Part shown: in pieces, positions 1 to 6,350 of the stretch
Position numbering within the stretch: the first letter of the stretch is position 1
Layout of the letters: every line of letters starts with the position of its first letter
Assembly: GCA_003560455.1 (NCBI GenBank)
Contig: PWIL01000156.1
Location: 1 to 9,087 of the forward strand
Reading direction: 5' to 3'
From: Mollicutes bacterium
GTDB lineage: Bacteria; Bacillota_I; Bacilli_A; RF39; UBA660
Length of the DNA stretch: 9,087 nt
The notes under the pieces: generated by a model
What the model was told of the DNA's origin: nothing
Databases searched by the model: none
What the model saw: only the letters and a program-made list of their open reading frames with translations
Program-made: the position numbers and the translations under genes

Positions 1-870
1 AAACAAACCAATCATACTTTCACCCGCATAATCAATCGTCCCATTATATATTTTATGACCATTACCATTTAAATTACCATTAAATGTTTGAAACGCCCAT
101 TCACCCATTTCATCATAACCAATCGGTTCAAAAGACCCTTCTAAATCAATATCCGCAACTAAAATATAATTCAAACTCATCCCCCCTGCATAATAGCCAT
201 AACACATTTCATCAATTTCGTCCCAATAACATTCCGCGTGCTCCATTTCAAATTCGGTTCCGGCACCAAAAGTTAATGATACCGGCGAACCACCACTAAC
301 GCCTTCAATTTGTTTTAACTCTGTTTTATTAGCAATTGGCAAATAATCTTCATTATTGATTAACTCATGAATTTCACCTGAATTTAAAGGTGTAAAGTCA
401 TAACTATCCGCACCACTATCTTGTAAAATTGGATAACCAGCAAAACTACCGCCAAGATCACAATTACCATCATATGGAATAATAATTGGCAATGCATCAT
501 TATATTGTTTGATGGCACACCAATCATCTCGATAAATCGCCATCGCTACTTCACATTGTTCATTAATTTGGACAAAACCACCAGTTGGACCACGACCAGA
601 AAAACCTAATTTTTCCTCACCCATAAGACCCTCATTAAAATTAACAACTCTTGCTAAAGGAATATTACCTAAAGACTCAACCAAACATTCATTTTCGGCG
701 GTTTTTAAAATTCCTAAGGCGCTTGCTTCAAACGCACTTTTCCGTGAATCACTAATCACCGTCAAAACAATTGGTGTTACAATCATTAAAATAATTGCTA
801 ACACAACAATTACCGCTAATAATTCAATTAAAGTAAAACCTTTTTTTCTAAATTTAAAAATCTTTCTCAC
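1..870 (-). CDS. Prepilin-like surface protein with GLUG/beta-helix-like domain, C-terminus outside window
   Basis: Only the first 290 residues are visible; the frame is open to the left edge. The start is GTG at 870-868: GGAG lies 7 nt upstream, and an in-frame TAG just upstream excludes an earlier start. Residues 1-10 are basic, then G11 and FTLIELL form a type III (prepilin) signal followed by a hydrophobic helix to about residue 35, so a prepilin peptidase should cut after G11. Residues about 60-140, with motifs GRGPTGGFV and WCAIK and Cys62, 106, 118 and 137, resemble the short pilin head common in gut Bacilli. From about residue 235 the pattern ILVADIDL, EPIG, FNGNLNGNGHKI, IGLF matches one rung of the GLUG/right-handed beta-helix repeats of large surface proteins. 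Pilin-like identity is secure. An adhesin or polysaccharide-binding role is inference. It lies behind the yneF terminator, so it is probably its own transcription unit. Confidence 0.85.
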   Translation of the reverse strand, partial: MRKIFKFRKKGFTLIELLAVIVVLAIILMIVTPIVLTVISDSRKSAFEASALGILKTAENECLVESLGNIPLARVVNFNEGLMGEEKLGFSGRGPTGGFVQINEQCEVAMAIYRDDWCAIKQYNDALPIIIPYDGNCDLGGSFAGYPILQDSGADSYDFTPLNSGEIHELINNEDYLPIANKTELKQIEGVSGGSPVSLTFGAGTEFEMEHAECYWDEIDEMCYGYYAGGMSLNYILVADIDLEGSFEPIGYDEMGEWAFQTFNGNLNGNGHKIYNGTIDYAGESMIGLF

Positions 871-954
871 TCTTTTTCTCCATTTCTATTTTAAATTGAC
901 CAAAAAAAAATACACCAACCCCTTATTCGATATACTCCCTCCTATTCTTCACTA

Positions 955-963
955 ATTTTAGCA
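955..963 (-). promoter_or_regulatory. Possible extended -10 promoter for the prepilin-like gene
   Basis: On the minus strand TGC TAAAAT forms an extended -10. At the right distance upstream there is only a T-rich tract and no clear -35. The implied leader is about 78 nt and contains an unused AGGAGG at 938-943 and a T9 tract. Weak support, based on one element only. Confidence 0.35.
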
Positions 964-1014
964 AAAATAAAAATAAAAAAAAAGACTCTTTCTGTAAACT
1001 GACATTTAGTTGAC

Positions 1015-1038
1015 AAAAAAAACAACTTGCGTTGTTTT
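1015..1038 (-). terminator. Intrinsic terminator after yneF
   Basis: Minus-strand stem AAAACAAC / GTTGTTTT closes on a GCAA (GNRA-type) tetraloop and runs into further T residues, giving an uninterrupted T8. The yneF stop codon forms the foot of the stem. It should end the tkt-yneF transcript and separate it from the prepilin-like gene. Confidence 0.85.
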
Positions 1039-1261
1039 ACATATACTTATTCATTTGTTTCATCATTTGATTTACTTGTTTATGACTTGGCGTTCGTCCC
1101 ATTTGTGACATCATCGCCTTAATCATTTGTTCATTAATCGGCGGATTTTCCTTAATTTGTTTTTCCATATATTTACGAGCAATAAAAAAACCTAGTACTG
1201 CTCCAGCAATTAATCCTCCTAATATTTTTAAAACATCAAATAAAAAAGCTGTCCAATCCAT
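1037..1261 (-). CDS. yneF: YneF family (UPF0154) small membrane protein
   Basis: A 74-residue protein of unknown function, typical in length for UPF0154. One N-terminal transmembrane helix (about residues 8-28) ends in the family motif LGFFIARKYM. A conserved cytoplasmic tail follows: NPPINEQMIKAMMSQMG, then TPSHKQVNQMMK. The ATG has AGGAGG 7-8 nt upstream. It lies 48 nt after tkt on the same strand, as in Bacillus, and is followed directly by a terminator. It may be co-transcribed with tkt and also served by its own promoter between the two genes. Family membership is clear from the motifs. No biochemical role can be read from the sequence. Confidence 0.93.
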   Translation of the reverse strand: MDWTAFLFDVLKILGGLIAGAVLGFFIARKYMEKQIKENPPINEQMIKAMMSQMGRTPSHKQVNQMMKQMNKYM

Positions 1262-1280
1262 AATATCTCCTCCTTTATTA

Positions 1281-1309
1281 ATTTTACTATAAGGTTAAAT
1301 AATAAGCAA
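1281..1309 (-). promoter_or_regulatory. Candidate sigma-A promoter for yneF
   Basis: TTGCTT (1309-1304), a 17-nt spacer and TAAAAT (1286-1281) begin right after the tkt stop codon. The same hexamers and spacing can be read upstream of lexA. The gap is very AT-rich, so a chance match is possible. Confidence 0.45.
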
Positions 1310-3157
1310 CTATAATAACTTATTTATTTTTTTCAAAATACTATCATAATCAAAATGATATTTTTTTAAAACATCTTCACCACTGCCACTGCAACCAAAT
1401 TGATTAAGCGTCAATAAATACTTTGAATTATAGACATATCCTTCCCATCCAAAAGATGTTCCCGCTTCTAAAACAATTTTACGAACCCCTTTTGGAAAAA
1501 GTCTTTCCTGATATTTTTTACTTTGTTTTTCAAAAAGTTCTCGACAAGGCATACTCACAACTTGTAAATCAAGTTTTCTTTTTCGGTATAATTCATTAGC
1601 AACATTAATCGCCATTCCAACCTCACTACCAGTGGCAATAATAATGCCATGAAGATTTTTAGCTCTCCGAACAATATAAGCACCTTTTTCAACTTTAGCA
1701 ACCCTTGTATTTCTTTGTTTTTTTACCTTACCGCGACCAAGCACAATCACACTAGGATTATTTTTTTGCAAAGCAATTTTAAAAGTTCCTTCGATTTCTT
1801 TAATGTCCGCCGGGCGAAAAACATCTAAATTAGGAATACTCCGCAACATTGCTAATTGTTCAATTGGTTGGTGCGTTGGACCATCTGGACCGATGCTAAT
1901 TGCATCATGGGTGAAAATAAATAAACTTGGAATATTCATTAAAGCAGCTAGACGAATACTTGGTTTTAAATAATCAGCAAAAACTAAAAAAGTTGAACAA
2001 AATGGTCTTAAACCACTTAATGCTAAACCATTAGTAATTGACCCCATTGCATGTTCTCTTACCCCATACCAAATATTCTGACCTTGATAATTGTTTTTTG
2101 AAAAATTATTAAGATTATTTAAATAAGTTTTAGTTGAACTTCCTAAATCGGCACTCCCACCAAAAATTAATCGATTATTTTCCGCTAAACGATTTAATAT
2201 CTTGCCACCACTAATCCGCAGTTCTTCAACTTCTTGATATAAATCACTAAATAATAAATCTAAATTTATTTGATCATTTAATTCAATTTGTAAATTACTG
2301 CGTTCTTTTAATTTTGTTTGCGCATGTTCATAAATATAATCGGGAATTTGAAATTTGCCCGTAATATTAAATTTATTTTTCAAATTAACAATATCTTCTT
2401 CTTTTAAAGGTTTACCATGTGCTTCATTTGAACCAGCCACCGAAGTGCCTTGACCAATAATAGTTTTTACAGTAATAAAAGCTGGTTTATTACTAATTTT
2501 AGCATCAGCAATTGCTTGATTTAATTCAACTAAATTATTACCATCATTTACTTGATAATAAGCAAAATCTAAACTAGTAAAACGCGTTTCCATCTTTTCT
2601 GAAAAACTTTTATTTAACCGACCATCTAAAGTAACATCATTAGCATCATATAAAATAATTAAATTATCTAATTGTAAATGACCAGCTAGCGATAATGCTT
2701 CATAACTAATTCCTTCCATTAAATCACCATCACCAACCAAAACATATATTTTATTATTAAGTTTTTGATATTTACTAGCGATCGCTAAACCAACCGCTGC
2801 CGCCACTCCCTGACCTAATGGTCCAGTAGTTACTTCAACACCCGGGGTAATAAAGTTTTCCGGATGACCAGGCGTTAACGAATTAACTTGCCGAAATTGT
2901 TTTAAATCACGCATTTGAATTGGAAAACCAAAAATATGTAAAGTTGCATAAAGTAATGCCGAACCATGCCCGGCTGACATCACAAAGCGGTCCCGATTAA
3001 CATTTTCAAAATCTTTAGGATCAATACATAAATGATTGCCATAAATACTATACATAATTGGGGCGGCTGATAAAACAATTCCTGGGTGTCCACTCTTTGC
3101 CTGATCAATCATATCAATCGCCGTTGTTTTTAAATAATTAATTACTTGTTCATCCAA
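1310..3157 (-). CDS. tkt: Transketolase (compact form)
   Basis: Thiamine-diphosphate enzyme of the non-oxidative pentose phosphate pathway that moves two-carbon ketol units between sugar phosphates; cytoplasmic. All three domains are present in 615 residues. The N-terminal PP domain has SGHPG (His24), SAGHGS (His64), TPGHPE, TTGPLGQG, the cofactor motif GDGDLMEG (142-149) with YDAND (170-174), and EAHGKPL (His247). The Pyr domain has GGSADLG, REHAMG (Glu368, the family's catalytic Glu) and DGPTHQPIEQ. The C-terminal domain has ATGSEV and VVSMPCRELF. It is shorter than the usual 650-670 residues; about 15 residues seem to be missing just before GDGDLMEG, where most homologues read an insert ending in DHYTYV. 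All cofactor and active-site motifs remain, so it should be active. The ATG has AAGGAG 8 nt upstream. Confidence 0.96.
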   Translation of the reverse strand: MDEQVINYLKTTAIDMIDQAKSGHPGIVLSAAPIMYSIYGNHLCIDPKDFENVNRDRFVMSAGHGSALLYATLHIFGFPIQMRDLKQFRQVNSLTPGHPENFITPGVEVTTGPLGQGVAAAVGLAIASKYQKLNNKIYVLVGDGDLMEGISYEALSLAGHLQLDNLIILYDANDVTLDGRLNKSFSEKMETRFTSLDFAYYQVNDGNNLVELNQAIADAKISNKPAFITVKTIIGQGTSVAGSNEAHGKPLKEEDIVNLKNKFNITGKFQIPDYIYEHAQTKLKERSNLQIELNDQINLDLLFSDLYQEVEELRISGGKILNRLAENNRLIFGGSADLGSSTKTYLNNLNNFSKNNYQGQNIWYGVREHAMGSITNGLALSGLRPFCSTFLVFADYLKPSIRLAALMNIPSLFIFTHDAISIGPDGPTHQPIEQLAMLRSIPNLDVFRPADIKEIEGTFKIALQKNNPSVIVLGRGKVKKQRNTRVAKVEKGAYIVRRAKNLHGIIIATGSEVGMAINVANELYRKRKLDLQVVSMPCRELFEKQSKKYQERLFPKGVRKIVLEAGTSFGWEGYVYNSKYLLTLNQFGCSGSGEDVLKKYHFDYDSILKKINKLL

Positions 3158-3181
3158 TTTAACCGACTCCTTATAATAATG

Positions 3182-3210
3182 ATTATAGCAAAAAAAAAAG
3201 GAAATAACAA
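3182..3210 (-). promoter_or_regulatory. Sigma-A promoter for tkt
   Basis: TTGTTA (3210-3205), exactly 17 nt, then TATAAT (3187-3182) preceded by TGC (extended -10). The -35 lies in the loop and stem of the preceding gene's terminator, and that terminator's T-run forms most of the spacer. Confidence 0.75.
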
Positions 3211-3215
3211 TTTCC
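3190..3215 (-). terminator. Intrinsic terminator after the divergent small gene
   Basis: Minus-strand GGAAAT, loop TGTT, ATTTCC, then T10. It starts on the last base of the small gene's TAG stop. The stem is short and AT-rich but the U-tract is long. It overlaps the tkt promoter. Confidence 0.7.
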
Positions 3216-3388
3216 TAATCTTGATTTAAAATAAGTTCTTTTTTTCTTTCTCTCTCATATAAAGTGTAAACATATTTCTCAGTTTCTAAATTTTCTTCAT
3301 ACTCTTCTTGATGATCAATTAAACCCATTAAGATAATCATCACCCCAATAAAGCCCAAGAACTCTTTACTTTTTAATATTTCTAACAT
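3215..3388 (-). CDS. 57-residue SOS-controlled single-span membrane protein (yneA/sosA position)
   Basis: Unrecognised by sequence. ATG at 3388 has a strong AAGGAGG, the stop TAG runs into a terminator, and the promoter carries a LexA box, so this is very likely a real gene. The protein begins MLEILKSKEFLG. One short hydrophobic segment (about residues 10-24) follows two lysines, which suggests N-in/C-out. The remaining 33 residues are highly charged, acidic first (EEYEEN) and then basic (ERERKK), and end in LILNQD. It has no LysM domain, unlike Bacillus YneA. Position is the main clue: it is divergent from lexA and followed by tkt, where Bacillus has yneA and Staphylococcus has sosA, both small SOS-induced inhibitors of division. 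A similar checkpoint role is inference. It could instead be another DNA-damage membrane peptide, such as a toxin. Confidence 0.8.
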   Translation of the reverse strand: MLEILKSKEFLGFIGVMIILMGLIDHQEEYEENLETEKYVYTLYERERKKELILNQD

Positions 3389-3411
3389 CAAACCCCTCCT
3401 TAATTAACTTA

Positions 3412-3440
3412 AGCATAACACGAACAAATGTTTGTGTCAA
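3412..3440 (-). promoter_or_regulatory. LexA-controlled promoter of the divergent small gene
   Basis: Consensus TTGACA (3440-3435), a 17-nt spacer, then TATGCT (3417-3412) preceded by TGT (extended -10). The first LexA box occupies 14 of the 17 spacer positions and abuts the -35, so bound LexA should block RNA polymerase. Predicted strong when derepressed. Confidence 0.85.
3421..3434. promoter_or_regulatory. LexA (SOS) box 1
   Basis: CGAACAAATGTTTG fits the Bacillus-type LexA/DinR operator CGAAC-N4-GTTYG. It lies between the -35 and -10 of the small gene's promoter and 93 nt from the lexA start codon centre to centre. Confidence 0.9.
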
Positions 3441-3449
3441 GAGTTTTTG

Positions 3450-3463
3450 TGAACAAATGTTTG
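3450..3463. promoter_or_regulatory. LexA (SOS) box 2
   Basis: TGAACAAATGTTTG is identical to box 1 except for the first base. The boxes are centred 29 bp apart, a little under three helical turns. It touches or overlaps the -35 of lexA, consistent with autorepression. Confidence 0.87.
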
Positions 3464-3495
3464 CTTTTTGTCAAGTAATGTGTTAAAATGATAAT
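3461..3495 (+). promoter_or_regulatory. lexA promoter (two alternative readings)
   Basis: Reading 1: TTGCTT (3461-3466), 17 nt, TAAAAT (3484-3489) with TG at 3481-3482; its -35 overlaps the last 3 bases of LexA box 2. Reading 2: TTGTCA (3468-3473), 16 nt, GATAAT (3490-3495). Both start just upstream of the lexA ribosome site. The sequence alone does not decide between them. Confidence 0.7.
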
Positions 3496-3513
3496 TAATA
3501 AGGAGGGATTTTA

Positions 3514-4128
3514 ATGAAATTGACGAAAAGGCAAGCTGATACACTTGATTTTATAAAACAATATAGCGCTAAAAATGGTTATCCACCAACTGTCCGGGAG
3601 ATTGCCAAAAAACTAATGGTTTCATCACCAGCTACTATTCACACCCATTTAGCAAAACTAGCCGAGAAAGGTTTAATTAAAAAAGATTTGGCCAAAAACC
3701 GGGCGATTGAAATTCTCGTGCCCAATGAATATTTAGAAACTAATGAACAAACTACTAATATTCCATTATTAGGTGTGGTCACCGCCGGCAATCCAATTGA
3801 AGCAATTGAACAAAGTGAAGAATTTATTCCAATTGCTACTGATTATTTAAAAAAGAACAAAGAATTTTTCGCCCTAAGAGTTCGTGGTGATAGTATGATT
3901 AATGTTGGCATATATGATGATGATGTTGTTTTAGTTGAACGAGATGCTGAGGTCAAAAATGGTGATTTAGCAATTGCAATGACCGATGATGGTGAGGTAA
4001 CTTTAAAAACTTTTTATCAAGAAAAAGATCATGTTCGCTTGCAACCTGAAAACGATGATTACGAACCAATCATTTTAACTGAAGGAAAATTACTTGGAAA
4101 AGCATATAGTTTATATCGAAAATTATAA
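3514..4128 (+). CDS. lexA: LexA, SOS transcriptional repressor and self-cleaving protease
   Basis: Repressor of DNA-damage genes that cleaves itself when RecA filaments form. It has 204 residues, close to B. subtilis LexA. The N-terminal winged helix-turn-helix spans about residues 1-68, with YPPTVREIA and the recognition helix SSPATIHTHLAKL. The cleavage site is Ala91-Gly92 in GVVTAGNP. The S24 peptidase domain has Ser127 in VRGDSM and Lys165 in VTLK, the same numbering as B. subtilis. ATG 3514 follows AGGAGG by 7 nt. It is the only plus-strand gene here, divergent from the 57-residue gene and sharing a control region with two LexA boxes, so autoregulation is expected. It ends at a strong terminator and is monocistronic. 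Identity is secure. Confidence 0.98.
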   Translation: MKLTKRQADTLDFIKQYSAKNGYPPTVREIAKKLMVSSPATIHTHLAKLAEKGLIKKDLAKNRAIEILVPNEYLETNEQTTNIPLLGVVTAGNPIEAIEQSEEFIPIATDYLKKNKEFFALRVRGDSMINVGIYDDDVVLVERDAEVKNGDLAIAMTDDGEVTLKTFYQEKDHVRLQPENDDYEPIILTEGKLLGKAYSLYRKL

Positions 4129-4157
4129 AAAAAAGCCTTAAATTAAAGGCTTTTTTT
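4127..4157. terminator. Bidirectional terminator between lexA and the lspA operon
   Basis: GCCTT, a 6-nt AT loop and AAGGC are flanked by A8 on one side and T7 on the other, so the stem extends through A-T pairs and has a U-tract on either strand. It ends lexA (stop at 4126-4128) and the convergent 54-residue gene, whose own stop codon lies in the T-run. Confidence 0.9.
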
Positions 4158-4320
4158 ATTCTTTATCTTTTACTAAAGCAGAAATTGCATCAAGAATCAA
4201 TAATCCAAATAAGACTGCAATAAACACTTGATTAAAGTAAAACACAACCCCCAACAAACCAACTACACTAACAATAATCGTCCCAATTGGTCTTAATATT
4301 TTTTGGTTAATATTTTCCAT
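4156..4320 (-). CDS. 54-residue two-span membrane protein, last gene of the lspA operon
   Basis: Unrecognised family. ATG at 4320 lies 9 nt after the rhomboid stop; the site TAGGAGG overlaps that stop, so translation is probably coupled. The gene ends in the shared terminator. The protein starts MENINQKILRPIG, has two hydrophobic segments (about residues 12-28 and 31-48) joined by a very short turn (FNQ), and ends in VKDKE: a helical hairpin with charged ends. There is no Cys or His and no catalytic motif. Its place suggests a partner, adaptor or substrate of the rhomboid protease or of lipoprotein processing; this is inference. A plain structural membrane protein is equally possible. Confidence 0.75.
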   Translation of the reverse strand: MENINQKILRPIGTIIVSVVGLLGVVFYFNQVFIAVLFGLLILDAISALVKDKE

Positions 4321-4329
4321 TTTTTCCTC

Positions 4330-5469
4330 CTAACCTCTAAAACCTATAAAAATTAAAAACGTCGCAAACAATACTAACATAATGATGGCGTTTTTTTGTT
4401 CAAAATCATTTGTTTTATATTTTATACCAACTGCTGCCGCCGCCATAACGCCTGAAATTAAACCACCAATATGGGCGGCATTATTAATCCCAGAAACTGA
4501 AAAACCAATCATTAAATTAATTAAAATTAAGGGGATTATCTGCGAAAAAATAGCATTGCCAAAATAAGCACGATGATGATATCCAAAATATAAAAGTGCA
4601 CCAAGTAAACCAAAAATCGCCCCACTGGCACCAGCACTAATGCTATCACCAATAAATAATAACGATAACAAGCTAGCAAATAAAATAGTAACAAAATATA
4701 TTATCAAATACCTTCCCTTACCAAACATATTTTCTACTTGCGGTCCAATAAAATATAGCGCAACATTATTAAACAATAAATGCAGCAAACCAATATGAAT
4801 AAAACCACTCGTAATTAAACGAAAATACTGACCTTCTAAAATAAAAGGTCGAAAAGCAGCACCAAAATTTACTAAAGTAGCTGTATCCATACTTCCTTGA
4901 CCAAAAAGATACATCGCCAAAAAGACTAAAACATTAATCGCTATAATTGTGTAAGTAACAAACGGAACTTCACTTTTAAAAATCTCTTTTGCTTGTTTAG
5001 CACTTTGCAGGTTTTTTTTTTTTATTTCATTTGATATTTTTTGCACCAGTTGTTCACCACTTTCTTTAAAATTTGTTTTATCAATAATATTTGGAAATTC
5101 TTTTAAAATTGCTTCATTTTGATAAATATCTTCGATGTTTTTCATATTAATGCAAAGCATATTTTTTTCACTAGTAACCTCAACCTCTTCATTAACATTC
5201 GTAAAAACATTTAACATTTCTACTTTCCACATTAAAGCTTTACGTTTAATATTAGCCACAATATAATTAACTTTATCAAAATCATTATTTAACTGTTCAA
5301 AATTATGAATATAATTAGAAGCAATCCGAATAATACGGTAATTAGCATCACTTTTTTCTAACCAAATTTCATTTTGATTCCCCCGAATAATAATCGGATT
5401 ATAATTTTCATAAACAACAAAATAATAAACTAATTTTAAAACATTTTCATCAGCATTACTCCGAATCAT
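4330..5469 (-). CDS. Rhomboid-family intramembrane serine protease with N-terminal cytosolic domain
   Basis: Intramembrane protease of 379 residues. Residues 1-165 form a soluble domain as in Bacillus YqgP/GluP; no C-terminal TPR is present, unlike YqgP. From about 170 come the rhomboid helices: FRLITSGFIHIG and HLLFNN (216-235), the catalytic Ser282 in GASGAIFG, and the catalytic His333 in NNAAHIGG. Both dyad residues and the usual loop and TM2 motifs are intact; about seven membrane segments, the last at 360-376. ATG 5469 overlaps the upstream rluD-type stop as ATGA and has GGAGGTGAT just before it, so translation is coupled. Odd feature: an uninterrupted A12 in the coding strand at codons for KKK (150-152), between the soluble and membrane parts. 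In YqgP the protease cooperates with FtsH in membrane protein quality control; the substrate here is unknown. Confidence 0.93.
   Translation of the reverse strand: MIRSNADENVLKLVYYFVVYENYNPIIIRGNQNEIWLEKSDANYRIIRIASNYIHNFEQLNNDFDKVNYIVANIKRKALMWKVEMLNVFTNVNEEVEVTSEKNMLCINMKNIEDIYQNEAILKEFPNIIDKTNFKESGEQLVQKISNEIKKKNLQSAKQAKEIFKSEVPFVTYTIIAINVLVFLAMYLFGQGSMDTATLVNFGAAFRPFILEGQYFRLITSGFIHIGLLHLLFNNVALYFIGPQVENMFGKGRYLIIYFVTILFASLLSLLFIGDSISAGASGAIFGLLGALLYFGYHHRAYFGNAIFSQIIPLILINLMIGFSVSGINNAAHIGGLISGVMAAAAVGIKYKTNDFEQKNAIIMLVLFATFLIFIGFRG
5012..5023 (-). repeat. A12 homopolymer inside the rhomboid gene
   Basis: Twelve consecutive A on the coding strand, encoding part of NEIKKKN. Losing one A gives a stop after about two dozen further codons. 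Gaining one A gives a stop after CCT GCA AAG TGC. Either way only the soluble N-terminal domain would be made. Confidence 0.9.
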
Positions 5470-6350
5470 TTTATCACCTCCAAGATATTTAAAAAAGTAT
5501 TGGGCAGGTCACTATCAAAAACCATTTCTTTCTTTGTTTTAGGATGTTTAAAACTAATAGTTTTGGCATGTAAACATTGACCGCTATCATCTATTATATC
5601 ACGATTTGTATAAATTTTATCATTAACAATTGGATGTTTAATATAATTAAAATGAACCCTTATTTGATGCGTTCGCCCGGTTTCTAATTTAATAGATAAC
5701 AAAGTTGCTTTTTTAAAACGTTCTTGAACCCAAAAATGCGTAATTGCTTTTTTACTATTCACACTGGTTACCGTAAAACGTTGACGATTTTTTAAATCCC
5801 GGCCGATTGGTGCATCAATTGTCCCACTTTCATTTTCAATCACACCCCAAACTAAAGCATAATATTCCCGTTTTATTTCTCGATTAGCAAATTGTTTTGC
5901 TAAATTAACATGAGCTTGATTATTTTTAGCAATAACTAGCAAACCAGTCGTTAAAGCATCTAAACGATGCACAATACCTGGTCTTTTTGGATCAATTGTA
6001 CTTAAATTTGGAAAATGATATAACAAGGCATTAACCAAAGTATCTTTTTCATTCCCCGCTCCTGGATGAACTACTAAACCTTTTTGCTTATTGATAATAG
6101 CAATATCATCATCATCATAAATAATTTCCAGCGGAATATTTTGCGCTTCTAATTCTTTTTCCGACAAATCTAAATCAACAACTGTAATTTGATCATCTAA
6201 ATTTAATAAATAACTATTTTTTACCGTTTCTTGATTAACCTGAATTTGACCATTACTAATTAATTTTTGAACTTTACTACGACTTAAATCTAAATGGTTG
6301 GCTAAAAAATTATCTAAACGTTCACCTTCTCCTTTATATTGAATGTTCAT
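5466..6350 (-). CDS. RluA/RluD-family 23S rRNA pseudouridine synthase (YlyB-like)
   Basis: Converts specific uridines in structured RNA, probably 23S rRNA, to pseudouridine. It has 294 residues from ATG 6350. This start is preferred to TTG 6368 because GGAGG lies 7 nt before the ATG and falls inside the extra codons. An S4 RNA-binding domain (about 10-60: ERLDNFL, SRSKVQKLI) precedes the catalytic domain, with VHPGAGN, the catalytic Asp131 in GIVHRLD, GRTHQIRVHF near the end, and a usual full-length C-terminus. The residue after HRLD is Ala, where most relatives have Lys; the Asp itself is kept. It overlaps lspA by 17 nt, and its TGA stop overlaps the rhomboid start. lspA followed by this gene is a common Firmicutes order (lspA-ylyB). 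The exact target uridines cannot be assigned from sequence. Confidence 0.93.
   Translation of the reverse strand: MNIQYKGEGERLDNFLANHLDLSRSKVQKLISNGQIQVNQETVKNSYLLNLDDQITVVDLDLSEKELEAQNIPLEIIYDDDDIAIINKQKGLVVHPGAGNEKDTLVNALLYHFPNLSTIDPKRPGIVHRLDALTTGLLVIAKNNQAHVNLAKQFANREIKREYYALVWGVIENESGTIDAPIGRDLKNRQRFTVTSVNSKKAITHFWVQERFKKATLLSIKLETGRTHQIRVHFNYIKHPIVNDKIYTNRDIIDDSGQCLHAKTISFKHPKTKKEMVFDSDLPNTFLNILEVIK

Noticed and set aside
84..299. Plus-strand reading frame of 71 codons
   Set aside because: It lies wholly inside the prepilin-like gene on the other strand, which has clear protein motifs; the product is His/Asn/Pro-rich as expected from antisense of AT-rich coding DNA.
881..883. ATG upstream of the prepilin-like gene (minus strand) as its start
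   Set aside because: It is out of frame with the pilin signal and reaches TAA within ten codons.
1010..1038. Plus-strand TTGACA as a promoter reading into yneF antisense
   Set aside because: No -10 at 16-18 nt, and the sequence is explained by the yneF terminator.
3421..3463. Two 13-nt direct repeats as a possible CRISPR or iteron array
   Set aside because: Only two copies, each a palindromic LexA operator located exactly in divergent promoters.
4382..4567. Plus-strand reading frame of 61 codons
   Set aside because: Antisense shadow of the rhomboid gene's helices; no ribosome site.
5466..5469. TGA read as tryptophan (Mycoplasma code)
   Set aside because: The TGA forms a normal ATGA stop-start overlap, Trp codons checked in this window are TGG, and read-through would meet a stop ten codons later.
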